A stretch of DNA of 64,000 nucleotides from Gigantopelta aegis (taxonomy: Eukaryota > Mollusca > Gastropoda > Neomphalida > Peltospiridae), in assembly GCF_016097555.1 (NCBI RefSeq), contig NC_054709.1:30300207-30364206 (forward strand). Reading direction: 5' to 3'. Below are positions 23,590 to 33,579 of the stretch, piece after piece; within the stretch, counting starts at the first letter, position 1; every line of letters starts with the position of its first letter. The position numbers were made by a program, and so were the translations under genes. The notes under the pieces are model-generated. The model was not told the DNA's origin and searched no databases. It saw nothing but the letters and a program-made list of their open reading frames with translations.

Positions 23590-24104
23590 TAAGGCTCCTA
23601 TAGACTGGATGCGGCGCGTGCGTGCTGTCAGGTAAAAATAAAATCGAGATACATTAATTTAGTTTCAATGAGAGCGTCTCTACTGAATGCGTGCGAAGCG
23701 TGCGTCTGCAAAACGCCTGCGGCCAGCCCGAATGCAGTTGGTGTATCTGCCCTATACGCAAAACGCCTGCGGCCAGTCCGAACGCAGTTGGTGTATCTGC
23801 CCTATACGCAAAACGCATGAGGCCAGCCCCAACGCAGTTGGTGTATCTGCCCTAAACGCAAAACGCATGTGGCCAGCCCGAACGCAGTTGGTGTATCTGC
23901 CCTAAACGCAAAATGCATGTGGCCAGCCCGAACGCAGTTGGTGTATCTGCCCTATACGCAAAACGCATGTGGCCAGCCCGAACGCAGTTGGCGTATCTGC
24001 CCTATACGCAAAACGCATGAGGCCAGCCCCAACTCAGTTGGTGTATCTGCCCTAAACGCAAAAGGCAGACGCACAAGCCGCATCCAACCTATAGGAGCCT
24101 TTAA
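23590..24104. mobile_element. MITE with terminal inverted repeats and an internal minisatellite
   Basis: The left end TTAAGGCTCCTATAGACTGG, followed by ATGCGGCGCGTGCG, is matched in inverted form at the right end (reverse complement TTAAAGGCTCCTATAGGTTG, then GATGCGGCTTGTGCG). Inverted repeats are about 37 bp with few mismatches. Both ends carry TTAA or TTAAA, so the duplicated target is TTAA or a 3-base TAA; the superfamily is undecided. The interior is almost entirely the 50-bp array at 23701-24070. No transposase is encoded. Confidence 0.8.
23701..24070 (+). repeat. 50-bp minisatellite inside the MITE
   Basis: About seven units of exactly 50 bp, each with ACGCAGTTGGTGTATCTGCC and GCGGCCAGCCCGA or a close variant. 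The unit includes GC-rich words that resemble the inner part of the MITE ends. Confidence 0.95.
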
Positions 24105-24112
24105 CTGATAAA

Positions 24113-24290
24113 GATGTCTGAACCGTAATTGTATATAGACACGTTAATAAGGTATCCTATATCGCAGAGATTTCAACCTGTGTTGGATAGAACTCTCTGT
24201 CGATGTCTGAACCGTAATTGTATATAGGCACGTTGATATGGTATCCTATATCGCAGAGATTTCAACCTGTGTTGGAGAGAACACTGGTGC
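24113..24290 (+). repeat. two-copy 89-bp tandem duplication
   Basis: GATGTCTGAACCGTAATTGT and TATCGCAGAGATTTCAACCT occur twice, 89 bases apart (starts at 24113 and 24202). Confidence 0.9.
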
Positions 24291-25205
24291 TGTCACATAT
24301 TGCGTACACGACAGGTGTACTTTCACCGTTCTCTAATCGAAGCATACCACAATTTTAAACATGAATTAACAGATCAGAATATTCTGATTCGATAACTGAT
24401 TAACACACGTCAATCTCTTGATAAAGGTAACCCAGCCACCCCCAACCCCGTTTTTTAATGTTCGATTCTGTTTGTCTCGGGCTTAATAATGCACGATATA
24501 AAACACTTTGTAACCAAACAGATATTTCAAATCTGTGTTAACACATCTGTCTAGTTTGTTTGTGTAACTGATTCACATGCTTTAACGTCCCGACAAAGGT
24601 CTAGTCATGCATAAATCTTTCATATCAGTATCTGCGCGTCTTGTTTAAATAATCTATTATTAAGAAATATTAAAACTACATTCCCTGGAATATTTTTATT
24701 ATTTAAGCATATAGAACAGAAAATCCAATTACGTTTGGTGCATATATGACGCCGCACTCCGTATTGGTTTCACTACGCTGGCTTATCCAGGTCAAAAACA
24801 AAGCCATGATTTTGAAAGTGGAACACTTTTGACGGGCTCGTACCGATCTCGGTTTTCATTGGCTTATCACAAGTATAGAATTCCCCAACAAGAGATCACG
24901 TGAGATTTCGCAATTTTTGAACAAATTTAACTGTCTTGATTGAGGGGTCGTCTCATATCTCCAAAACATATTTATATCCATAGAGGTATGGTACAACGCC
25001 TTTCCAGGGGTCAGTGAGTGTGGGATTTGCCTTGAAATTTTGACAGTGGCCAGCTGTTGACATACGCGTTACATGTAAGGGGGTGTTACTAATTACGTAA
25101 CGATCTAGGGGTAGAGGAAGAGGGTACTGTGTTCGATTTACGTAACATTTTTCAAGACTATATGTTATTTTTATTCATTACTTAGACTTAAACAGGGTTT
25201 TTTTG
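24291..25205. other. no gene seen
   Basis: AT-rich, no recognised exon or element. Confidence 0.4.
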
Positions 25206-25675
25206 GAAATGCACGGTCAGTCTAGGATCGATCCTCATCGGCGGGTATACAAAAAAATCATGGTATGTGATATCCTGTCTGTGGGATGGTACATATAAAC
25301 AATCCCTTGCTAAAAAAAAAATGTAGCGGGTTTCCAAGGCGCGTGTGCGGGGATTTCAGCGGGGTTGGGGTTATAGACTGTGTTAAGCGAAGTTTATATG
25401 GGCCATACTCCCCCAAAAAATACATTTCAATTTTTTTTAAGCTTGGGCAAGTAAGGGTTTCGACCTCCAATACCCTCCCCCTGCACATGCACCCAATTCC
25501 TCTCTAAGATTATATGTCAAAATTACCAAATGTTAGACATCCAACAGCAGATGGAAGGAAGGATAGGATATGTTTTATTTAACGACGCACTCAACACATT
25601 TTATTTACGGTTGTATGGGGTCGGATGATTATTAAATCAATATGCTTTATCTTTGATGTCGTTAAACAATCCCCC
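25206..25675 (+). mobile_element. SINE (head 2, tail B), broken by two insertions
   Basis: The end of a type-2 head (GCACGGTCAGTCTAGGATCG) and the core (GATATCCTGTCTGTGGGATG) reach GCGGGTTTCC at about 25336. A short MITE follows (25337-25498). The SINE resumes with CCTCTCTAAGATTATATG and ACATCCAACAGC. An inverted tail-A piece (ATTTAACGACGCACTCAACA, 25572-25620) interrupts it again before tail B (TGATTATTAAATCAATATGC, TGTCGTTAAACAATC). Confidence 0.75.
25337..25498. mobile_element. short MITE in the SINE (relative at 44464-44615)
   Basis: Begins AAGGCGCGTGTGCGGGGATT and ends CCCCCTGCACATGCACCCAA, which are imperfect inverted repeats. Its inner sequence (GCGAAGTTTATATGGGCCAT, ACTCCCCC) corresponds in inverted orientation to 44464-44615. 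The TIR wording resembles hAT-type ends, but a clear 8-bp target duplication was not found. Confidence 0.6.
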
Positions 25676-25679
25676 CCCC

Positions 25680-26310
25680 CCCAACTACCCTTTCCAAACG
25701 AAATAATATTTATTTGAATTTGTCGATTTTAACACGTAAAATTAAGAAGTGAAAACGTTCATTGTCTACTTAAGTATATTTTATTTTTAAAATATATACA
25801 TGATTAATGTGTTACAAGTATACAAACTAAACTTTGAAAGTTCTATTAACACTTTATAAAATATCAATTCTGAAATAGGAAGGTACGACTGTCGATAATA
25901 CGTTGTCAAGATCAAACCGGTTTTAACTACAGTGCAAGATTTCTCTTTTAATTTTTTTGAGACGAACCTTACAATTTGAAATCGGCAAACGCACGTGTTA
26001 CTGAAACTGACGACGGGCTGTCGTTTGTGCTTTGCCGAGCTATGGTGGCACAGGCGACGAATCGAGTGTATACTTTTGACGATCTCCGTTCATAGCGAAC
26101 ACACACGACTTTTTTAAAAGTGCATTTGAGCTTGTATTTCACATTTGTACATGATGTTATAATATGGTAACCAGATAATGGAACTTTAAACAGTGTGTGC
26201 CAAAAGTATATCTAGTAAACAATTTACTTATCACCATGGAGCTCAGTATCTGATAAAAGACGAGAGTAGAATAGAAACGACATTAATTTGTAATATAACA
26301 TAATGTATTG
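25680..26310. other. no gene seen
   Basis: Starts with a short poly-C run, then AT-rich sequence with a more GC-balanced patch at 25980-26110. No exon was recognised. Confidence 0.4.
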
Positions 26311-26320
26311 TTAAAAGTAT

Positions 26321-26324
<4 letters not shown>

Positions 26325-26388
<64 letters not shown>

Positions 26389-26400
26389 TGAGAGAGAGGG
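26325..26400. repeat. (GA)n microsatellite
   Basis: GA dinucleotides with minor interruptions. Confidence 0.95.
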
Positions 26401-26584
26401 ACGTAGTGAGAGACCGACACATACAGAAGAGAGGGAATGGACAGGGATCCCGTACGCCTATAGTAGCAACCTTTGTACGTGCAACTTCGAAACATTTTTT
26501 CTAATTTTCATTATTATTCATAGTTACCTATTGTATATTGTGATTAATTACCTTATTATTGCTATATCTAGTCTACCAATTCTT

Positions 26585-28649
26585 TTTTTCTTTTTTTAAT
26601 TTGAATTTATGGCATGTTTTTTTTTTTTTTTTAATATTTATTTTCCCCAGTCCATTCTGACCATGACAAGGATGGGGAGCCTTGAATTCATGGCCTTACA
26701 TCAAAGTAATATAATTTATATACAAGTACAAATATCTAATTTGTTGTATAATAATGTTATATAGTCATATATAACAATTTGATACATAAATGCATTTGTA
26801 ATGTTTCTGTATAAATTAAAGATTAGTAAAAAAACAAAAACAATTGCTATGACGCATATAATGGAAAGGACTGGGAAATATAGGAGAAGAAGAAAGAAGA
26901 TATAATGGTTAAAACACATAATAATAAATTGATAAATAAATAAATAAGCAAACAAACAAACAAAACAAAACAAATAAATAGATAAAGAAATAAAATAAAG
27001 AAATAATAAATACATGGGGGGGGGGGGGGGGGGGGTAAATCTATATTAGCGCGAAACGAAAAAGACCTGGAATTCGAAACAAGCTATTTGACGTTTCAAT
27101 CAAAGAGATTAAGCCATGGTGTCCATTGTTGATTAAAAATTTCGTAATTGCAATTCTTATATAAAATAAATCTTTCTATTTCAAACTTGTTTTGCAAAAT
27201 GTTTTTAACTCCACTGATATTTAATAGTTTTTTCTGTACTTTCATACAGTAGATATAATATTTAATGTTGATAATCAACCAATTTACAAAGTTACTATTT
27301 TCGTTATTGATCATACCAAACATAACAATATCTTGACTAAAAATAATGTCAATTCCTGTTTCAGTCAATATCCATTCTCGTATTAATTCCCAAATGTGGT
27401 TAACCTTGTTACAGTCAAAGAAAAGATGTTGTAACGTTTCACATGAAGCTTTGCAGAAGTCGCAAGCATTAGAATCCACGTAATGTATCATATACAAAAA
27501 TGTATTAGTAGTTAAGATTCTGTGTACTATTCTATACTGAAACCATGATAATGTCGTGTCTTTTACACATCGAAAAGGAATAACATAATACTTTTCCCAT
27601 TTCTTTGTATCATACATGTATCCTTCATTTGCATATTTCAATTGTGCTTTTGGAATGACAGTTTGTGAATTTAACATATCATACATATGTTTACAACCGC
27701 TTTTGTCTTTTAATAAATGTTTTATCTTGAACGGGAAAACAGAATGTTTAAGACTTGTGAAAGTGTCATCGTTTATGTTTTCTAATTTGTTTATAAATGA
27801 TTTAACAGCATTTGTTATTGACGCATATTCCAAAAAAATTGTATTTATATGATATTTTGTTATAAACTGTTTGTATGTTAAAACATCACCTTGTTCGTTT
27901 AATAAATCATTAATAAATGTGATACCATTATTGATATAATGTTTGTATATAAATGCTTTGTTACCTACACATATTTTGCTGTTATTCCAGATATTAATAC
28001 TTAATATATCATCCACACTTTGTGGGTTTTGAACTTTTTGTATATTTATCCAGCTGGACAGTGTTTCTCTCCAAAACCTATTGCGAATATGTTCTATTTT
28101 GCGCGTTAGGAAATAATCACCTTGTTTAATCATGTCTGTTAACGATATGTTTGTAATTGACTTAAACAAAGTGATCCACTTTGAGTTATTTAAAAACATT
28201 CTTCGAATCCATGTACATTTCAATGCTGTTATAAAATTATTTATGTTTATCATTTTAATACCACCCCTTTCATAATCTTGCGTTATTAAATTTCGTTTCA
28301 ATTTTTCAGTTTTACTCTGCCAGATAAATTTAAAAAATAATGTATTTATATGTTTTATCAGAATTTCATTTGGATTCGGTAAAGCTATTAATAGGTGAGT
28401 TAACTTTGGCATTATTAACGTTTTCAATACTGTTATTCTTCCTAAAACCGTCAATCTTCTGCAAGACCATACTCTCATCAATTTTTGTACTTCTGATATT
28501 TTTGAATCATAATTCAGTTCGATTATATGTTCCATGTTCACTGAAAAGTTGATACCAAGCAGGTTAAAATGAGTTTGACCCCATTCTAACTTCCATCTCG
28601 TATGATGGAATACATCCTTAGAAAACTTTTTCGTTCCTATCCAAATAGT
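26585..28649 (-). mobile_element. 5'-truncated L1/Tx1-like LINE with 15-bp target-site duplication
   Basis: The perfect repeat AGTCTACCAATTCTT lies at 26570-26584 and 28650-28664. Between them, on the minus strand, are an ORF2 C-terminal coding region, a 3' UTR and an A-rich end (T-rich on the plus strand from 26585 to about 26632). This is the full signature of target-primed reverse transcription of a 5'-truncated copy. The perfect duplication and open reading frame argue for a young insertion. A 20-base poly-G run at 27016-27035 lies in the 3' UTR. Confidence 0.95.
27096..28649 (-). CDS. LINE ORF2 C-terminal part (L1/Tx1-like), truncated
   Basis: The frame is open from the truncation point at 28649 to the stop at 27096 (517 codons plus stop). 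The first residues IWIGTKKFSKDVFHHTRW and LLGINFSVNM are the end of the reverse-transcriptase domain. The thumb-like part follows (RRLTVLGRITVLKTLIMPKL), then FFKFIWQSKTEKLKRN and QDYERGGIKMININ, typical of L1/Tx1 ORF2. The C-terminal Cys/His motif is CDFC...HLFFDC near the end. The endonuclease domain and the catalytic RT motifs are absent, so the fragment cannot work as an enzyme. An initiator codon is not expected because the element is 5'-truncated. Confidence 0.9.
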   Translation of the reverse strand, partial: TIWIGTKKFSKDVFHHTRWKLEWGQTHFNLLGINFSVNMEHIIELNYDSKISEVQKLMRVWSCRRLTVLGRITVLKTLIMPKLTHLLIALPNPNEILIKHINTLFFKFIWQSKTEKLKRNLITQDYERGGIKMININNFITALKCTWIRRMFLNNSKWITLFKSITNISLTDMIKQGDYFLTRKIEHIRNRFWRETLSSWINIQKVQNPQSVDDILSINIWNNSKICVGNKAFIYKHYINNGITFINDLLNEQGDVLTYKQFITKYHINTIFLEYASITNAVKSFINKLENINDDTFTSLKHSVFPFKIKHLLKDKSGCKHMYDMLNSQTVIPKAQLKYANEGYMYDTKKWEKYYVIPFRCVKDTTLSWFQYRIVHRILTTNTFLYMIHYVDSNACDFCKASCETLQHLFFDCNKVNHIWELIREWILTETGIDIIFSQDIVMFGMINNENSNFVNWLIINIKYYIYCMKVQKKLLNISGVKNILQNKFEIERFILYKNCNYEIFNQQWTPWLNLFD

Positions 28650-29164
28650 AGTCTACCAATTCTTCACTTATTTTATATTGTTTAATTTTTTTTTTTTTTT
28701 GATGTGTTTTCGTTGTTTTATTTTGTTAAGTTCTACAGACAATTCATCAATGAAATGTATTTATTATTTTTCTATATGTGTTTTCTAATACTTCAGACAG
28801 CAAACTGTATAATATTATACGAGTACACCGCACCCTGCAAGTATGCAGTCAGGCAGAACCAGTTAAAAAAACTGCTGTATCATACAGGTAGAGTCGTGAT
28901 GTTCCATGGAATATACTGGCGAGTTCTAGCCTGAGAATCAACGTGTTTATACATCAGCCCTGGTAGGCTTTCAGCTTGGTATCATAAAACGTGGTTACAG
29001 GGAACTCAAAACATAGCACATACAGACAGTTTGTAAAATAATAGTCATATCACATGACACAGTGCCACTAATGCCACGATCTGTTTACGTATCGCCATGG
29101 GTAACTGTTATCAACAGCGTGTTTACGTCACCCCGATATACCGCTGAGAGTCACTCTCACAGAC

Positions 29165-29254
29165 GACACCAGTCTAAAAACAACTCGCTCATTTTAAAAC
29201 AGTATTCTGTCTCTTTGCTTCAACTCAACATTTTGTTGTGAACTGCTAATATCA
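29165..29254 (+). other. candidate non-coding first exon and promoter of the coiled-coil/propeller gene
   Basis: GATATA at 29135-29140 lies about 30 bases before an initiator-like TCACTCTC, and a strong donor CA|GTAAGT starts at 29255. The next good acceptor before coding sequence on this strand is at 37225. This would be a 5' UTR exon. The start position is a guess and no transcript evidence is available. Confidence 0.3.
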
Positions 29255-29678
29255 GTAAGTAACCATTATTTGTGAATTTAGTATTTATTTACTTAAGCAT
29301 TAATCTTATTTCAGTTTTCGTCTTAATGTTATTTGCTACTATAGTACTGTCGGAAATAGAATAAAAATGATTTTCGTCGATTATTTCTTACATATTAAAG
29401 AAACAAGTAAATATTATGTAAATACCTATTTAATGATAGTCTACCTAATTTAGCATTTACTTGTTTTGGCTCTCATTGATGTACAAGGTGGTTTTTACTC
29501 TTGAAATTAAAATAAAGATGTCAGTAAACGGGTGATTTCTGCACTTTATTGGAACAGACTAATAAATTTTGATCAACATGTGTCAATTTCATTGCTGTTA
29601 CAATATATGAGGGACTGTTTCTGATGACAGTTTACCCCTATTCCTCTCAAAAACAAAATATTTGTAGACATTTATAAG

Positions 29679-30541
29679 TAGTGCTGCAACGATAAACCGG
29701 TGTACTGGTATACCGCGATAATTGATCAGCTCGATACGAACCGCGGTACAGTTTTGCGTATCGCGATTTTTATACGCTATTTTTTTTCCTTATCTTATTT
29801 GTCTTGAAATAGGCAAACAAACAAACAAACAAACAAAAAACACATCATTTTATTAATTGGTGATGACAGGAAATGTAACAATCACGTCAAGAGTAGTCGG
29901 CTTACTTGTTGGCATACGAAGTGATAGGTCGGTTATACTTGGTTCTAACTTCTAAACAAAACGTGTTAAAAGTCCAATGAAAATAACCAGTTAACGATAA
30001 TTACAAATAAATGTTTTGTTACTTACACATTATCATTCATTGTTCATTTACGTTGGAATACGACTACGGCTATCATCTTCAAAGAAATAAACCAACAAAT
30101 GAGAATCACACTTCGCTGTTTTTCACTGAACTCGGAATACTTCGGTCGATCGTTCAAAATACCTCGGCTCTGTTTCGGTCGATCTGCTGAAACATTGCGA
30201 CTCAATACGTAAATTTCCGTGTCAAGCGAGCAGCAACGGAAAAGTCCGATAGTAAGGATTTCCGAATGTGACAATTTATAAATAGTTTGACACCGTCACA
30301 CCAGTGTTCTAGTAGACTAGTATTGTGTTAAAAAATAAAAATATGACCTAAAACATTTAGCCTGACAACTGAAACTAATAAAGATCATTAAAACGTTATG
30401 CCTTCTGTTTTCATAAAAAAAAAAAAAACCCATAAATATTAAATTTAAATAATATCAACTGTATTGCAATACATATTGCAATACAGTTTCTTATATCGCA
30501 ATATATCGCAATACGGTTTTGACCGTATCGTTGCACCCCTA
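29679..30541. mobile_element. hAT-like non-autonomous element
   Basis: The left end TAGTGCTGCAACGATA is the imperfect inverse of the right end (reverse complement TAGGGGTGCAACGATA). Just inside both ends are CG-rich words such as TATACCGCGATA and TATCGCAATACGG. The ends resemble hAT-type short inverted repeats. No transposase and no clear 8-bp duplication are visible, so it is an old 863-bp copy. Confidence 0.7.
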
Positions 30542-32080
30542 ATAAATGATGGGTTTCTCGTGCTTCCAGGATACTTTATTAAACTAACGGTAAAGACAGA
30601 CAAAAAGTGAGACATTAAAAACTCTTTTTTTAAGAATTAAAAATAACTTGCCTATAAAGATACCTAGCTAGTATTCATGTACTTAACATGATGATCTAAG
30701 CTTGCCTATATGTGACAGTGCCATCTGGTGGATAACTTTCAAACTAATCTTTATTTTTGGTCCTTTTTTGTAGATAATATAACGGGAAAGACAATAAATT
30801 AAAAATAAAAGGTGCAAATTAAAGCTGTATGCAGTGTAATTTTATTTTAATATTTTAAATTGAAATTTAGGAACCTTCTGTATTTGTGAGTGGTTTACTT
30901 ACATTTTGCATTTTAAAGGCAAACACTTAGTATTTTAGGGAGTTATATGATTCTATAACGACAACATGTGCTTTTGTATACAATAACGGAGTGGATATTT
31001 GAGTATATAATTTTAACCATAAGCTTTTCTAATGTATCTACATAGCCAGATATATCCAGTGCATCAAGTGATGATGCTTTTTATGGGCATCTCTGTTTAT
31101 TTACATTATATGCTGTTTTGTGAAAAATATTGGAGCTGCAATGTCTTTACTGTTACCAGCTACCAATATTTCTGTTGATATATTTTTAATAATCTCCAGT
31201 GATTGGGGTTTTCAGACATATATCATATCTCAAGTTATCATTCTGTTTTTACAAATTTATTTTTTATTTGTCATACGAAAAGCACATTTAAAGCATCAAC
31301 AGTGTGAAAGTCAGTTTTCTTTCATTATTTTCTGTTTTAAGTGAATATAATATTTATATTGGATGCATTACTACAACCTGTAATGTAACAAATCATTTAC
31401 ATAGTAATACTGGACAATATAATATAGCTTTACAAGTATGGTAAAAAGTGAAGAATATACTAACACACTCCTAGGTAGATTAGCAAATGTGCTCTAGAGA
31501 CTCTAGAAAACTCAGTGGATATATGGACAACATTTAAATAGTAGACCTAAAACTATCATTATGAAGCTTACAATTGTGTACAAATAAAGAAAAGAATGCA
31601 AAATGGCTACATAGAACCAACTTCTGTATATTTTAATGGTTTTGCCAAAATCACAATAACAATTGTAAAAAATTCCCTATTTGCGTAAAACATAATTCAC
31701 CAACCTAAAAAGTAAATTAAAATTGCAGCAGAAATCAGGATCTTTAAATATAGTCATCCCAGATTCTAATGCATTCACACAAACATTGCTAATGGAGATA
31801 TTAGCTAAAAGTATTTTTAAATAAAAATAAATTATTACCAATAGCTTATTTCAGCTTGCCTAGATTAATTATCCTAAATAAGATTTGTGTTATATGACAT
31901 GTCTATTACCTTGGATAAATAAGCTTTCAAATCTTTTAAGTAAAAAATATGGGCCAAAATCTCCACTTCATCAACACAGACCTTTTTCAAACTCTATTAT
32001 CAGCAGTGCACAGTTTATGAATGCCGAGGTGAAGGTCATTATAAACTCCCACGCCTGAATGTAATCTAATTAAGCAATTA
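30542..32080. other. no gene seen (possible intron)
   Basis: AT-rich sequence without recognised exons or elements. Confidence 0.4.
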
Positions 32081-32084
32081 TTCC

Positions 32085-32490
32085 TTGTGACTTGGTGTTA
32101 ACCACTGTACCGTAGTAATATTATTAGTGACTGGGTTTTAACAACTGTACTGTGGTGATAATGCTTGTGACTAAGTGTTAACCACTGTACTATGGTGATA
32201 ATACTAGTGACTAGCTGTTAACCACTGTGCAGTGATGCTAATACTAGTGACTAGGTTTTAGCAGCTGTACTGTGGTGATAATACTAGTGACTAGGTGTTA
32301 ACTACTGTACTGTGGTGATAATACTAGTGACTAGGTGTTAGCCGCTGTACTGTGGTGATAGTACTAGTGACTAGGTGTTAACCACTGTACGGTGGTGATA
32401 TTACTAGTTACTATAGTTTATGTTAATGGTTGTATCGTTGTGCAGATAGCATTAGTGACTAGGTGTTAACCACTGTACTGTGGTGATAAC
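32085..32490 (+). repeat. 40-bp minisatellite array, left block
   Basis: About ten degenerate units built of GTTAACCACTGTACTGTGGT, then GATAATACTAGTGACTAGGT. It is the same unit as 33580-37010 and the two were probably one array before insertion of the SINE and neighbouring DNA. Confidence 0.92.
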
Positions 32491-32662
32491 ACAAAAAAAA
32501 GTTGTAACTGTAATCCGTCCGGCAGGGAATGCCATTTTCATACTATGAACTTTCCTACAAGTTATTTATTTCTTAGCCGATTGTTTTCTAAATTGCACAC
32601 AAAAATAGTTGTTTTTTGTTATTTCCAAATCACTTTTACCTTATTTCTTACGTTACACCTAG

Positions 32663-33510
32663 GGGCGGGATTTAGCTCAGTCGGTTGAGTGCTCGCTCGA
32701 GGTGCTTGCATCACAGGATCGAGCCACATTGGTGGATCCATTCACCTGATTGTTTCTTTTTCTCATTCCAATCAGTGCACCACAACTGGTCAAATGTCGT
32801 GGTATGTGCTGTCTGGGAAAGTGCACATAAAGATCCCTTTAGCGGGTTTCCTCTGATGACTACGTATTAATGGTGGTCTGATTAATTGGAATAATCGAAG
32901 ATTGGTTGGTAAAAGCCAAATTCTAACTAATCGATTACAATTTCTTGTAATCGATTATAAACGAACATACACATACCTTATGCTACGGAAATGGTCAAAG
33001 TGACTCAAATGGTATCTATAAAAATGGTAACTACAAATTTCAGCTCTGTATTATTTGCAGATTGATTTGCAAAATGTAATGTCTATATGGCATTACCATT
33101 TTGCATAAACACATAATATACATTATACCTTGCAATAAAAATAGCTCAATCAATTTTGTGTTAATTTATCTTAAATTTATTTGACGAAGGATAAAGTTGA
33201 GTCTGGTAATTGAGCGTTCTATTTTCAACTTGCGATATGTGTTAACAAATAAAATATAACCTTTATTTTAGAACAACTGTTTGTTCTAGACATTTTTATG
33301 ATGTCAATAAGCAAACAAACTTACATATTTTTTGCCTTGAATAAAAAAGGTTTAAAATGTCGACAACCAATTATAACCGATGATTGGCTGGTTCAACTAA
33401 CCAATCATCAAACATGAAGATCCAACCAATTCCAGCCACTACTACCTTTCAGAATTACGATGATTAATTAATCAGCGTGCTCCAGAGCTATCGTTAAACT
33501 AAAAATTTAA
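32663..33510 (+). mobile_element. SINE (head 3, tail B) split by a 0.58-kb insertion
   Basis: The head GGGGCGGGATTTAGCTCAGT, then CGGTTGAGTGCTCGC and a box-B-like GGATCGAGCC, is a third tRNA-like type. The core (GGTATGTGCTGTCTGGGAAA, AAAGATCCCTTTAGCGGGTT) ends at CTGATGACTACG near 32866. The SINE resumes near 33444 as CTACCTTTCAGAATTACG, then GATGATTAATTAATCAGCGT and GCTATCGTTAAACT. The intervening 575 bp is listed separately. Confidence 0.85.
32869..33444. mobile_element. insertion in the SINE, possible hAT-like element
   Basis: The sequence interrupts the SINE at CTACGT/CTACCT, which may be a decayed duplication. Ends share a loose inverted similarity (TAATGGTGGTCTGATTAATT at left; the reverse complement of the right end starts TAGTGGCTGGAATTGGTTGG). 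Inside is an ATCGATTACAA...TTGTAATCGAT inverted repeat at about 32930-32957. No coding sequence. Confidence 0.5.
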
Positions 33511-33579
33511 ATCTTACATGAAACCAAACTAAAGTTATTTACAAAAATAATTTTTGTAGGATGATGGGAAGGACTGGAG

